Part shown: positions 13,908 to 21,189 of the stretch, piece by piece
Layout: each line of letters opens with the position of its first letter
How positions within the stretch are numbered: position 1 is the first letter of the stretch
Source: Verrucomicrobia subdivision 6 bacterium
GTDB taxonomy: Bacteria; Verrucomicrobiota; Verrucomicrobiia; Methylacidiphilales; Verrucolacustridaceae
DNA length: 21,745 nucleotides
Assembly (NCBI GenBank): GCA_945866245.1
Contig: CAMBGW010000010.1
Coordinates: 1-21,745 of the forward strand
Direction: 5' to 3'
Position numbers and translations under genes: made by a program
The notes under the pieces: model-generated
What the model was told of the DNA's origin: nothing
Seen by the model: only the letters and a program-made list of their open reading frames with translations
Database searches by the model: none

Positions 13908-14296
13908 AAATTTAGCTGCACCGTCGATCGCTGAATCATCGCCATCAAAGCCTCTGCCTCCGGACCGGCTTTCTTTTCTAACAGGGCCTGCTGAGCGCTC
14001 TGCAAAGCCTTCTCAACCGCGTGCTCATCAATGTCCTCTGGCTTCACCGCCATATCGGTCAAGATCGTCACCCGATCTCCCGTGACCTCGGCGAAGCCCC
14101 CGCCCACCGCCAGCTCATCCCCACGCGAACCGGCCTTCAAATCGAGCTCCCCAGGCTGAATCGCCGTCAAGAGAGGGACGTGACCCGGCAAAATGCCCAG
14201 TTGCCCCTCCACCCCAGGCATGACCACCTGCTCAACATCGCTGTCGAACGTCTTGCCCTCAGGGGTCACCACCACCAGCCGAAGTTTTCCCGCCAT
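13880..14296 (-). CDS. atpC: ATP synthase F1 subunit epsilon
   Basis: Epsilon is the regulatory central-stalk subunit that couples rotor and catalytic head and can inhibit ATP hydrolysis. The 138-residue protein has the full N-terminal beta-sandwich (KLRLVVVTPEG, then VVMPGVEGQLGILPGHVPLL at about 24-43) and the two-helix C-terminal domain (VEKALQSAQQAL, EAEALMAMIQRS). The C-terminus is basic (KRKRRTQI). It begins two bases after the atpD stop and is the last gene of the operon. AAGGCC just upstream is a weak ribosome-binding site. Its 3' end is 18 bases from pssA on the other strand, and a T-rich plus-strand sequence overlaps it; a minus-strand terminator is not seen. Confidence 0.95.
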   Translation of the reverse strand: MAGKLRLVVVTPEGKTFDSDVEQVVMPGVEGQLGILPGHVPLLTAIQPGELDLKAGSRGDELAVGGGFAEVTGDRVTILTDMAVKPEDIDEHAVEKALQSAQQALLEKKAGPEAEALMAMIQRSTVQLNLKRKRRTQI

Positions 14297-14298
14297 AC

Positions 14299-15726
14299 TT
14301 AGGCCTTGGCGACCGCCCCAATGCCACCCTTCATATAGAAGTTGGCCTCCGGAACATCATCATGCTTTCCTGCCAGAATTTCCTTAAACCCTTTGATCGT
14401 TTCAGCCACCGGAACATACTCACCCTTTGTTCCCGTAAATACCTCCGCCACATGGAAGGGTTGACTCAAGAATCTCTGGATTTTTCGCGCACGATACACC
14501 GTCAATTTGTCCTCAGGGGATAACTCATCCATTCCCAAGATCGCAATAATATCCTGCAAATCCTTGTACTTTTGCAACACCCGCTGCACTCCACGAGCCA
14601 CCTCGTAGTGCTCTTGTCCTACGATCTCCGGCGCCAACGCCTTGGAGGTCGAGGCCAACGGATCTACCGCCGGATAAATTCCCAACTCTGCAATCGATCG
14701 CTCCAACACAATCGTTGAATCCAAATGAGCAAAGGTGTTCGCAGGCGCCGGATCGGTCAAATCGTCCGCAGGTACATACACCGCTTGGAATGACGTGATC
14801 GAACCCTTCTTCGTCGAAGTAATCCGCTCCTGCAGATCCCCCATCTCAGCCGACAAGGTCGGTTGATATCCCACCGCGCTCGGAGTCCTTCCCAATAAGG
14901 CCGACACCTCTGAACCAGCCTGACTGAACCGGAAGATATTATCGATAAAGAGCAATACGTCCTGGTTCTTCTCATCACGGAAATATTCCGCAATGGCCAG
15001 ACCACTCAACGCCACCCGCATCCGCGCTCCCGGCGGCTCATTCATCTGCCCATACACCAGAGCCACCTTCGATTTCGAAATATCCTTTAAATTAATAACT
15101 CCAGCTTCCGACATTTCGTGGTACAGATCGTTACCTTCACGAGTTCTTTCTCCAACCCCTGCAAAGACGGAGAATCCACCGTGCCCTTTGGCGATGTTGT
15201 TGATCAACTCCATGATCACGACGGTCTTACCTACTCCCGCACCTCCGAACGCTCCCACCTTGCCCCCCTTAGTAAAGGGACAGATTAGATCGATCACCTT
15301 AATGCCCGTCTCCAAAACCTTGGCCTGCGTATCCTGCTCCACCAAAGTCGGAGCCCGACGATGAATCGGATATCTCTTTTCCGCTTTCACCGGTCCTCGC
15401 TCATCCACCGGCTCCCCGAGAACATTCAGCACCCGTCCCAACACCCCCTCCCCCACCGGAACGGAGATCGGAGCACCCGTATCCTTCACCGCCATTCCAC
15501 GCTTCAACCCTTCAGTCGAGGACATGGCCACCGCTCGCGCCCAGTCGTCCCCTAAATGCTGTTGCACCTCCAGCACCACGCTCGTCTTGACCCCCTCCAC
15601 CTCAAAGTTCACCTCCAAGGCTGAAAGCAAAGCAGGCATGCTCGCATCGCCAGAAAATTCCACATCCACCACTGGACCGATCACTTGGACGATCGATCCC
15701 ACATTGTTTGCTGTTTTGGTTGCCAT
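14299..15726 (-). CDS. atpD: ATP synthase F1 subunit beta
   Basis: Beta is the catalytic subunit of F1. The P-loop is GGAGVGKT (161-168), followed by the GERTREGNDLY stretch, the Walker B LLFIDNIFRF, and ALLGRTPSAVGYQPTLS, all invariant in AtpD. The DELSPEDK segment near the C-terminus is the conserved DELSEEDK-like loop that contacts gamma. The 475-residue length is normal. ATG 15726 is preceded by a strong AAAGGAG seven bases away. It lies 19 bases after atpG and two bases before atpC, so all three are cotranscribed and well translated. Nothing in it looks defective. Confidence 0.98.
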   Translation of the reverse strand: MATKTANNVGSIVQVIGPVVDVEFSGDASMPALLSALEVNFEVEGVKTSVVLEVQQHLGDDWARAVAMSSTEGLKRGMAVKDTGAPISVPVGEGVLGRVLNVLGEPVDERGPVKAEKRYPIHRRAPTLVEQDTQAKVLETGIKVIDLICPFTKGGKVGAFGGAGVGKTVVIMELINNIAKGHGGFSVFAGVGERTREGNDLYHEMSEAGVINLKDISKSKVALVYGQMNEPPGARMRVALSGLAIAEYFRDEKNQDVLLFIDNIFRFSQAGSEVSALLGRTPSAVGYQPTLSAEMGDLQERITSTKKGSITSFQAVYVPADDLTDPAPANTFAHLDSTIVLERSIAELGIYPAVDPLASTSKALAPEIVGQEHYEVARGVQRVLQKYKDLQDIIAILGMDELSPEDKLTVYRARKIQRFLSQPFHVAEVFTGTKGEYVPVAETIKGFKEILAGKHDDVPEANFYMKGGIGAVAKA

Positions 15727-15745
15727 AACTGCTCTCCTTTTTCCG

Positions 15746-16621
15746 TCAGGCCATGGCCATTTGTGCCGTGGCGATCTCCAACAGCTCGGTCGTAATGCCG
15801 CTCTGCCGGACTTTGTTATATTCCAGGGTGAGGTCCTTGATCATTCCCTTCGCGTTGTCGGTGGCACTCTTCATCGCCACCATCCGCGCGGAATGCTCGG
15901 AGGCCTTAGCGTCCAGCACCAGCTGATACACCTGAAAATGGATATAGGCAGGAAGTAAGGCCGATAGCACCTCATCCCCGCTCGGTTCATAGATATACTG
16001 CAAGTTTTCGTCCGCCTGGATGGATTGTTCCTCATGCTTTCCCGTTCCTGCCTCCAACTTCTCCAGCTTGCCGATAGGAAGCAGGTCATTTCTCTCCGGT
16101 TTCTGCACGAGAGTATTTAAAAAACGCGTATGAAAAATTGAAACGCTATCGATCTTGCCCTCCAAATACTGATCGATCAAAAATTGGCTGATCTGCTTAA
16201 TCTTATAGCTTGAAGAGTCGTCCTTCACTTCAAAGTCCGCCAGTAACTCCCTTCCCATCCGCGCCACAAACTGCTTTCCTTTCTTTCCCGCCGTGACGAA
16301 TACCGTCTCTTGGGGCAACAATCCCACCTCCCTCAAAAGATTCGTATTCAGTGCCCCACACAAACCCTTATCGGTGCTGATCACTAAGGCACAAGGACGA
16401 CGAATCTCCCGCTTCTCCAAAAAAGGGTGCGAAATCGAGCCCACTCGATTCGCCAATGACGAAAGCACCCGATTCATCGACTCTGCATAGGGTCGTCCCG
16501 CCAAAGCCGCCTGCTGCGCCTTGCGCATCTTGGAGGCAGCGACCATCTGCATCGCCTTCGTGATCTGCGCGGTATTTTTTACCGAGCGGATCCGTCGACG
16601 GATATCACGTGTGCTCGCCAT
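15746..16621 (-). CDS. atpG: ATP synthase F1 subunit gamma
   Basis: Gamma is the rotating central shaft of F1. The N-terminal helix is conserved (TRDIRRRIRSVKNTAQITKAMQMVAASKMRKAQ, broken here into residues 4-22 and 23-36), as is the C-terminal helix SATDNAKGMIKDLTLEYN followed by RQSGITTELLEI (about 249-280). GLCGALNTN (about 86-94) is the typical 'GLCG-x-x-N' strand. The 291-residue length is standard. The Walker-like redox insert of chloroplast gamma is absent. ATG 16621 has AAGGA eight bases upstream. The gene begins 10 bases after the atpA stop. Its identity is not in doubt. Confidence 0.97.
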   Translation of the reverse strand: MASTRDIRRRIRSVKNTAQITKAMQMVAASKMRKAQQAALAGRPYAESMNRVLSSLANRVGSISHPFLEKREIRRPCALVISTDKGLCGALNTNLLREVGLLPQETVFVTAGKKGKQFVARMGRELLADFEVKDDSSSYKIKQISQFLIDQYLEGKIDSVSIFHTRFLNTLVQKPERNDLLPIGKLEKLEAGTGKHEEQSIQADENLQYIYEPSGDEVLSALLPAYIHFQVYQLVLDAKASEHSARMVAMKSATDNAKGMIKDLTLEYNKVRQSGITTELLEIATAQMAMA

Positions 16622-16631
16622 CGCTCAATCC

Positions 16632-18170
16632 TTAGGCCGAGGGCTGACTCGCGACAAAATCGCTCAACGCGCTCTTCAGGTCGGCAGAAATGGCATCATC
16701 CACCGCCTTCTTTTGCCGAATCGCCGAAAGGATATTGTCCTTACGGGTTGTTAGATATTCAGTCAGACGCGTCTGGAACGCTTTCACCTTGTCCACGGGC
16801 ACAGCGTCAAAGTACCCATTCTGAATCGTCCAAAGAATTGCCACCTGCACCTCCACCAGGAGCGGTTGATACTGAGTCTGTTTAAACACCTCTACAATTC
16901 GGGCTCCTCGATCCAATTTTGCCTTCGTCGCGGCGTCCAGATCACTTGAGAATTGAGCAAAAGCGGCCAATTCGCGGAACTGAGCCAGTTCCAGTTTGAT
17001 CTTACCCGCTACCTGCTTAATGGCCTTGATCTGTGCGGCCGATCCCACTCGGGAAACCGAAAGACCCACACTAATTGCAGGACGTACGCCTTGATAGAAC
17101 AGATCCGTCTCTAGATAGATCTGCCCGTCCGTGATTGAGATGACGTTCGTCGGGATGTAGGCCGATACGTCTCCCGCCTGCGTCTCGATGATCGGCAGTG
17201 CGGTCAACGAGCCATTCCCTGCTTTCTCGCTCAACCGAGCGCTCCGTTCGAGCAACCGCGAGTGCAGATAAAACACGTCGCCAGGATACGCCTCACGACC
17301 CGAAGGACGCCGCAAGACAAGTGAGACCTGACGATACGCCACCGCATGCTTCGATAAATCGTCAAAAATAATCAAAGCATCCATGCCATTATCCATAAAC
17401 CACTCGCCGATGGCGCAACCCGCAAAAGGCGCAAGATACTGCGAAGTCGCGGAATCAGAAGCATTTGCCGCCACCACGATGGTGTACTTTAAAGCGCCGG
17501 TTTCCTCGAGAACCGCTAAAGTACGGGCAAGGCTGGAATTTTTCTGACCGACCGCAACGTAGATCGAGTACACAGGACGAAATGTTTTATCCCCCAACTT
17601 CTCTGCCAGCTGGTTGATTCGTGCCTGATTAATAATCGTATCGATCGCCACCGTGGTCTTTCCGGTCGAACGATCCCCGATAATCAACTCCCGTTGCCCT
17701 CTTCCAATCGGGATCATCGCGTCGATCGCAAGAATTCCCGTTTGCAACGGTTGAGTAACCGATTGCCGCTTAATGATTCCAGGTGCAATTTTTTCGACAG
17801 GGTAAGACTCTTTGGACTGGATCGGACCTTTGCCGTCCAGCGGCGCTCCCAAAGCATCCACCACACGACCTAACAACCCTTTACCCACCGGAACCTGTAA
17901 GAGCTTCCCAGTGGCCTTGACCTCATCCCCCTCTTTTAAGTGAGTGAAATCACCAATAATAATCGCTCCCACTTCTGTCTCTTCCAAATTCAACGCCAAG
18001 CCAGTCACCCCGCCTGGGAATTCGATCATCTCGTTCAGTGCAACCGCGGACAGACCTTCAATCTTGGCCACTCCGTCTCCGATTTCACGGATGCGCCCGG
18101 TATGCTTCTTCGTAACCTCCGATTTTAGTTTCCCAATCTCGGCTTCAATTTCTGCAACGATTCCACTCAT
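16632..18170 (-). CDS. atpA: ATP synthase F1 subunit alpha
   Basis: Alpha forms the non-catalytic nucleotide sites of the F1 hexamer. Family features include the GVAKIEGL strand (33-40), EFPGGVTGLALNLE (50-63), the P-loop, and the DGQIYLETDLFYQGVRPAI block. The P-loop reads GDRSTGKT (165-172), where most alpha subunits have GDRQTGKT, so Gln168 is Ser. ALPIIETQAGDVSAYIPTN is the arginine-finger region context. The length (512) is normal. ATG 18170 follows a good AAGGAG with nine-base spacing. It sits 28 bases after atpH. Apart from the P-loop change, nothing is unusual. Confidence 0.98.
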   Translation of the reverse strand: MSGIVAEIEAEIGKLKSEVTKKHTGRIREIGDGVAKIEGLSAVALNEMIEFPGGVTGLALNLEETEVGAIIIGDFTHLKEGDEVKATGKLLQVPVGKGLLGRVVDALGAPLDGKGPIQSKESYPVEKIAPGIIKRQSVTQPLQTGILAIDAMIPIGRGQRELIIGDRSTGKTTVAIDTIINQARINQLAEKLGDKTFRPVYSIYVAVGQKNSSLARTLAVLEETGALKYTIVVAANASDSATSQYLAPFAGCAIGEWFMDNGMDALIIFDDLSKHAVAYRQVSLVLRRPSGREAYPGDVFYLHSRLLERSARLSEKAGNGSLTALPIIETQAGDVSAYIPTNVISITDGQIYLETDLFYQGVRPAISVGLSVSRVGSAAQIKAIKQVAGKIKLELAQFRELAAFAQFSSDLDAATKAKLDRGARIVEVFKQTQYQPLLVEVQVAILWTIQNGYFDAVPVDKVKAFQTRLTEYLTTRKDNILSAIRQKKAVDDAISADLKSALSDFVASQPSA

Positions 18171-18198
18171 GTTCTAGCTCCTTACTTTCTGGCAGAGT

Positions 18199-18588
18199 TT
18201 AGGCCGACCGAGCGAGCGCCTCCAAGCGCCCGCGAATGGTCGCGTCCCAGACATCACTGCCCACGCGAATTTTCAAACCGCCTAACATTTCTGGCCGAAC
18301 TTCGACCTGCTGTGCCAGCGGTTTCCCGAAATGTTTTTCTAAAACTGCGAAAGCCGATTTTCCTCCGTCCTCCAACTTTACGGCGGAGACCACTTCGTGG
18401 GTAGCTCGTCCCACCTCCAACCGCACTAGCTGTACCAATCGCCCCAATACCTGAAGGTAGCCGCGGGGCTTCTTCTGCGCCAAAACTCCGATCACCTTCC
18501 GTAACCGCGCCTCGTCCAATCCCTGTTCCGAATGGCAGATTCGAAATAGGGTCTTGGCCTCAGATCTTGCGGCACGATTAATTTTCAT
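18199..18588 (-). CDS. atpH: ATP synthase F1 subunit delta, short form
   Basis: Delta (OSCP) links the peripheral stalk to the top of the alpha subunits. Its place between atpF and atpA is canonical and the C-terminal part is recognisable: LEKHFGKPLAQQVEVRPEMLGGLKIRVGSD is the 'l-G-G-x-x-i-x-i-G-d' domain (about 83-112), ending with a short helix. Only 129 residues are present, whereas bacterial delta is usually about 175-185. The loss lies in the N-terminal helical domain: a single opening helix AARSEAKTLFRIC (6-18) is followed by a shortened helical stretch (25-70) instead of a six-helix bundle. There is no sign of a frameshift upstream. ATG 18588 has no Shine-Dalgarno site, unlike the other atp genes, so a start further upstream is conceivable, but the spacer is only 16 bases. 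Confidence 0.85.
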   Translation of the reverse strand: MKINRAARSEAKTLFRICHSEQGLDEARLRKVIGVLAQKKPRGYLQVLGRLVQLVRLEVGRATHEVVSAVKLEDGGKSAFAVLEKHFGKPLAQQVEVRPEMLGGLKIRVGSDVWDATIRGRLEALARSA

Positions 18589-18604
18589 CGGAGAGGGTCA
18601 GAAT

Positions 18605-19132
18605 TTATCTGGCGACCTGAGCCACGGCTTCTTTTTGCAGACGCTCTTCGTCCTGCGGTGTCAGCACACGGCCGACCACCTTCTCCGTGGTTCGTGCTAC
18701 CAAACGCCCCAACTCTTTACGCATCTCGGCTTCAAGTAGGGCTCGCTCCCGATCCATCGTTTCTTGGGCTTTTTTGACGAGCGTTTCGGCTTGGGCATGC
18801 GCCTCGGATAGCCGCTTCGCTCCTTGGATGTCAGCCGCGGCACGAGCCTCCGCCACCATCTTCTCGGAACGTGCCTCCGCATCCCGCAGGATTTTTCGTC
18901 TCTGCTCTTCAGCTTCAGCCAGGCTTTGACGGCCTTTTTCAGCGCCTGCCAAACCTTCTTCGATCAGACGTTTGCGCTCTGCCAACATCGTGAGCACAGG
19001 CCGATAGGCAAAGCGCCACAAGATCGCGAGAACGATGAGAAAGTTGATCGTCTGGGCAGTGAATTTTGCCCAATCGATCCCCAACTGCTCAGCGAGCTGG
19101 TGACCCGTTTCAACAAGGGAACTAGCCAACAT
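18605..19132 (-). CDS. atpF: ATP synthase Fo subunit b
   Basis: Subunit b is the peripheral stalk that holds F1 against the rotor torque. It has one N-terminal membrane helix (about 24-45, FTAQTINFLIVLAILWRFAY), a conserved TINFLIVLAILWRF-type sequence, then a long heptad-like, highly charged helix from about 50 to 150 (AERKRLIEEGLAGAEKGRQS and onward) that forms the dimeric stalk. The protein is 175 residues, slightly longer than E. coli b because of its N-terminus. ATG 19132 has GGGAGA six to seven bases upstream. It follows atpE by 21 bases. Only one b-type gene is present, so a homodimer is expected. Confidence 0.95.
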   Translation of the reverse strand: MLASSLVETGHQLAEQLGIDWAKFTAQTINFLIVLAILWRFAYRPVLTMLAERKRLIEEGLAGAEKGRQSLAEAEEQRRKILRDAEARSEKMVAEARAAADIQGAKRLSEAHAQAETLVKKAQETMDRERALLEAEMRKELGRLVARTTEKVVGRVLTPQDEERLQKEAVAQVAR

Positions 19133-19153
19133 GGCGGTTCTCCCGGTACCGGG

Positions 19154-19378
19154 TTATTTGTTGACGACGAAATAGACGAGAATCGCGAGACCCTCGGCAA
19201 ACGCCATCCCTAGGAGACTGATGATCAACACAGGGTTGAAGGCCCCGGGATTCCGTCCCACCGCTTCGGCCGCACGTCCGCCGATCAGGCCGACGCCTAG
19301 CGCTGCACCCGCACCGACCAGCGCCACCGCTAACTGCATTCCGTTGAAGGTAACTTGTCCTGCTTCTGCCAGCATCAT
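19154..19378 (-). CDS. atpE: ATP synthase Fo subunit c
   Basis: Subunit c forms the proton-carrying rotor ring. Its 74 residues make two transmembrane helices joined by the polar loop GRNPGA (41-46, the 'R-Q/N-P' motif). The first helix carries the tightly packed glycines GAGAALGVGLIGGRAAEA (22-39). The ion-binding carboxylate is Glu62 in FAEGLAIL. No Ser/Thr follows the Glu and there is no Gln at the typical sodium-ligand position of the first helix, so proton coupling is expected. Two adjacent ATG codons can start; ATG 19378 has AAAGGGAAA about nine bases upstream. A hairpin lies in the 84-base gap after atpB. Confidence 0.96.
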   Translation of the reverse strand: MMLAEAGQVTFNGMQLAVALVGAGAALGVGLIGGRAAEAVGRNPGAFNPVLIISLLGMAFAEGLAILVYFVVNK

Positions 19379-19419
19379 AGTTCGTTTCCCTTTCGTTGGA
19401 CCCCCGATTTCCGTCTCCC

Positions 19420-19435
19420 CGACCCGCGCAGGTCG
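19420..19435 (-). other. Small hairpin between atpB and atpE
   Basis: CGACC and GGTCG pair as a 5-base stem around a 6-base GC-rich loop. It lies in the only long intergenic gap (84 bases) of the atp operon, just upstream of the highly needed c subunit. It could protect or separate messages; no T-run follows, so it is not a terminator. Confidence 0.35.
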
Positions 19436-19462
19436 TTGGGAGCGAATTTCTAAAAGGTCACT

Positions 19463-20305
19463 CTAGTGCCCGCCCTCCTCTTCAGAGTGCGAACAAAGTG
19501 TAGCCGTAAAAGCCACACAAAGCATGGTGAAGACGATGGCCTGCACGAGGCAAACAATCAGCTCCAAAAAATAGAACGGCACTGCCGCGATTCCAAAAGG
19601 TAGCATCTTTAACATCAGGGTCAGAACACTTTCCCCGCCATAAACGTTTCCGTATAGCCGCATCGAGAGCGATACAGGTCGAATCAGAATCGAGATCAGC
19701 TCCACAATGCCTACCACCGCGAAAATAATTGTCATAGGCAGGAGCAAAAACCCGCCGATCTTTCCTTTCACTCCAAAGATGTGCTTCACCAACCCAAGTG
19801 GACCGTTGTACCAAACCGCCCAAAGAGTACTCATGATAAAATAGATGACTGCCATCGACACTGTCAGGTTGGCATCTGCCGTTGGAGGACGCAGAAAAGG
19901 ACGCTCCACATGATCCACGGCAAAAGGCAAGCCACCCGCCACGGCATGCCCATAACCAATGCTTCCAACTCCAGGCATCAAGTCCACCAAGTTGGAAATC
20001 GTGATAAAAATAAAATAGGTCGCAATCAAGGGAAACGCCCAGCCCACAACTTTCGGTTCCAGTAGGCCTGAAATCATTCCCCGAACCGCATCCACCACTG
20101 CTTCCACAAAGTTTTGCGACCCGGTGGGTACCAGCGCCATCTTACGCGTGCCGATTCCCACAACCAAAAGAATGCCCAAAGCCACTCCCCATAAAGCCAC
20201 CATGCTACTCGTGACAGGCAGAGGCCCGATTTGAAAAAATGTCGTGGCGGCCGCAGGAACGGGCGCACCAGCGGCGGCAGAAGCAAAAGGTAAAATCCAG
20301 TACAT
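19463..20305 (-). CDS. atpB: ATP synthase Fo subunit a
   Basis: Subunit a forms the two proton half-channels beside the c ring. Five to six membrane helices are visible over 280 residues. The essential arginine is Arg216 in RPVSLSMRLYGN (209-220), followed by YGGE in place of the usual A/G-G-E. LVDLMPG (106-112) is the 'n-l-l-g-l-x-P' element of the family. An N-terminal stretch rich in Ala/Pro (7-20) precedes the first helix. ATG 20305 is fixed by a stop three codons upstream in frame, and no ribosome-binding site is apparent. It heads the atp operon B-E-F-H-A-G-D-C. No typical atpI is recognised; an overlapping reading frame upstream is discussed separately. Confidence 0.96.
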   Translation of the reverse strand: MYWILPFASAAAGAPVPAAATTFFQIGPLPVTSSMVALWGVALGILLVVGIGTRKMALVPTGSQNFVEAVVDAVRGMISGLLEPKVVGWAFPLIATYFIFITISNLVDLMPGVGSIGYGHAVAGGLPFAVDHVERPFLRPPTADANLTVSMAVIYFIMSTLWAVWYNGPLGLVKHIFGVKGKIGGFLLLPMTIIFAVVGIVELISILIRPVSLSMRLYGNVYGGESVLTLMLKMLPFGIAAVPFYFLELIVCLVQAIVFTMLCVAFTATLCSHSEEEGGH

Positions 20306-20436
20306 TGTAAGGCTTCAAATAGAGCCAAATTCACCCCAACTGCCAAGCCCATCCATCCCAAAGCTCGCTTTAGTCGCCAATAAACGCCGTCCGTTAGTTT
20401 ATCTAATACTAAAAGTTCCGCTAATCGGTTGCTCAT
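20306..20436 (-). other. Upstream reading-frame stub before atpB, possible AtpI-like remnant
   Basis: On the minus strand an ATG at 20436 opens a frame that stays open for 43 codons before it meets the atpB start and then continues in a different frame inside atpB. The unique part reads as a charged amphipathic start (RLAELLVLDKLTDG) followed by a hydrophobic stretch (LGWMGLAVGVNLALFEAL) that could begin a membrane helix. Its position, just ahead of atpB, is that of atpI in other operons. There is no ribosome-binding site and no stop before atpB. It may be a leader peptide, a decayed atpI or chance. Confidence 0.25.
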
Positions 20437-20444
20437 AAAATGTA

Positions 20445-20473
20445 TTGATATGCCTGCATACTATGCCTACATT
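20445..20473 (+). promoter_or_regulatory. Putative promoter and operator of the toxin-antitoxin pair
   Basis: TTGATA (20445-20450) and TACATT (20468-20473) are separated by 17 bases and lie six bases before ATG 20480. Between them is the palindrome TATGC-CT-GCATA (20449-20460), and TGCCTRCAT-like units recur at 20451, 20463 and 20473. Such repeats over the promoter fit autoregulation by a ribbon-helix-helix antitoxin. Both elements were found by eye. Confidence 0.5.
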
Positions 20474-20479
20474 GCCTAC

Positions 20480-20746
20480 ATGGCAAAAAAGTTTAAAACA
20501 CAGTATACCATTCGCGACATACCTGAGCCTACGGATAGTCGCCTTCGGGAAACGGCCGCGATGGAAGAAATCAGCCTCAACCAAGCAGCGCTTCAGGCTC
20601 TCCAGCGTGGGTTAGGGACAGGCGATCACTCCGTTCGTTACCGTTCCCTTCACTCCCTTCTTCATAAAAAAGATGAGGTGGATCAAGCCTCTTGGAGATC
20701 CACTTTAGCGGAGATGGATCGTGTGAATCCCGAGGATTGGAAATAA
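20480..20746 (+). CDS. Ribbon-helix-helix antitoxin, VapB/FitA-like
   Basis: The antitoxin of a type II pair; it should bind and silence the PIN toxin and repress its own promoter. From ATG 20480 it has 88 residues. The N-terminal strand TQYTIRDIPEP and the helix-turn-helix like pattern RLRETAAMEEISLNQAALQA followed by LQRGLG match ribbon-helix-helix antitoxins (strand, then 'S-L-N-x-x-A-L-x-A-L'). The C-terminal acidic/tryptophan tail (SWRSTLAEMDRVNPEDWK) is the usual toxin-binding part. Earlier in-frame starts (TTG 20429, ATG 20450) would add a poor Tyr/Ala-rich extension and cross the likely operator, so 20480 is preferred. It is four bases before the toxin gene. G and C are nearly equal here, unlike the C-rich plus strand around it. 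Confidence 0.85.
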   Translation: MAKKFKTQYTIRDIPEPTDSRLRETAAMEEISLNQAALQALQRGLGTGDHSVRYRSLHSLLHKKDEVDQASWRSTLAEMDRVNPEDWK

Positions 20747-20750
20747 AACG

Positions 20751-21137
20751 GTGCGACTGCTCATCGATAGCAATCGCTTCATCGATTTCTGCTCAGGTGA
20801 TCCCGAGGTCGTTAGTCGTCTTGAATCAGCCGTTCAAGTGATAGTCCCCTTTGTCGTCCTGGCAGAAATTCGAGTGGGATCACTACTTTTCAAACGCGGG
20901 TTGGATCAGGCCAGAGTGCTGACAGAATTCTTGCAGCAACCAGGGATCCGCACGGTTCACTCAACAGATACGACGACCCACCACTGCGCTTCACTCTACG
21001 TTTACCTCCGCAAGCAGGGCACACCGATTCCCACGAATGACATCTGGATTGCCGCACTCGCCTTAGAGCACTCCCTGGTTGTCTACACACGGGACGCCCA
21101 CTTCGATCATCTACCTCAAATTCCAAAGATTCGTTAA
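20751..21137 (+). CDS. PIN-domain toxin, VapC-like ribonuclease
   Basis: A 128-residue PIN-domain protein, the toxin partner of the gene just upstream. The four acidic metal-binding positions are present: Asp6 in LLIDSNRFIDF (3-13), Glu39 in VVLAEIRVG (35-43), Asp97 in PTNDIWIAA (94-102) and Asp115 in YTRDAHFDHLPQI (112-124). Family members are Mg2+-dependent RNases that cut tRNA or rRNA and stop translation; the target here cannot be predicted. The start is GTG 20751, four bases after the antitoxin stop, with GGAAA upstream. No residue of the active site is missing, so it should be functional. The 3' end lies only six bases before the oppositely directed rRNA terminator. Confidence 0.9.
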   Translation: MRLLIDSNRFIDFCSGDPEVVSRLESAVQVIVPFVVLAEIRVGSLLFKRGLDQARVLTEFLQQPGIRTVHSTDTTTHHCASLYVYLRKQGTPIPTNDIWIAALALEHSLVVYTRDAHFDHLPQIPKIR

Positions 21138-21142
21138 TCGAC

Positions 21143-21185
21143 AAAAAGAAAACCGCCCCGTGACTATAGAAGCCACGGGGCGGTT
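21143..21185 (-). terminator. Rho-independent terminator of the rRNA operon
   Basis: On the minus strand AACCGCCCCGTG (21185-21174) and CACGGGGCGGTT (21162-21151) form a perfect 12-pair stem with an 11-base loop, followed by TTCTTTTT. It lies directly after the 5S rRNA gene. Confidence 0.93.
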
Positions 21186-21189
21186 AAAC

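Noticed and set aside
20399..20584. Minus-strand open frame of 61 codons across the antitoxin promoter
   Set aside because: It is the reverse of the antitoxin coding start and its control region and shows no domain or ribosome-binding site.
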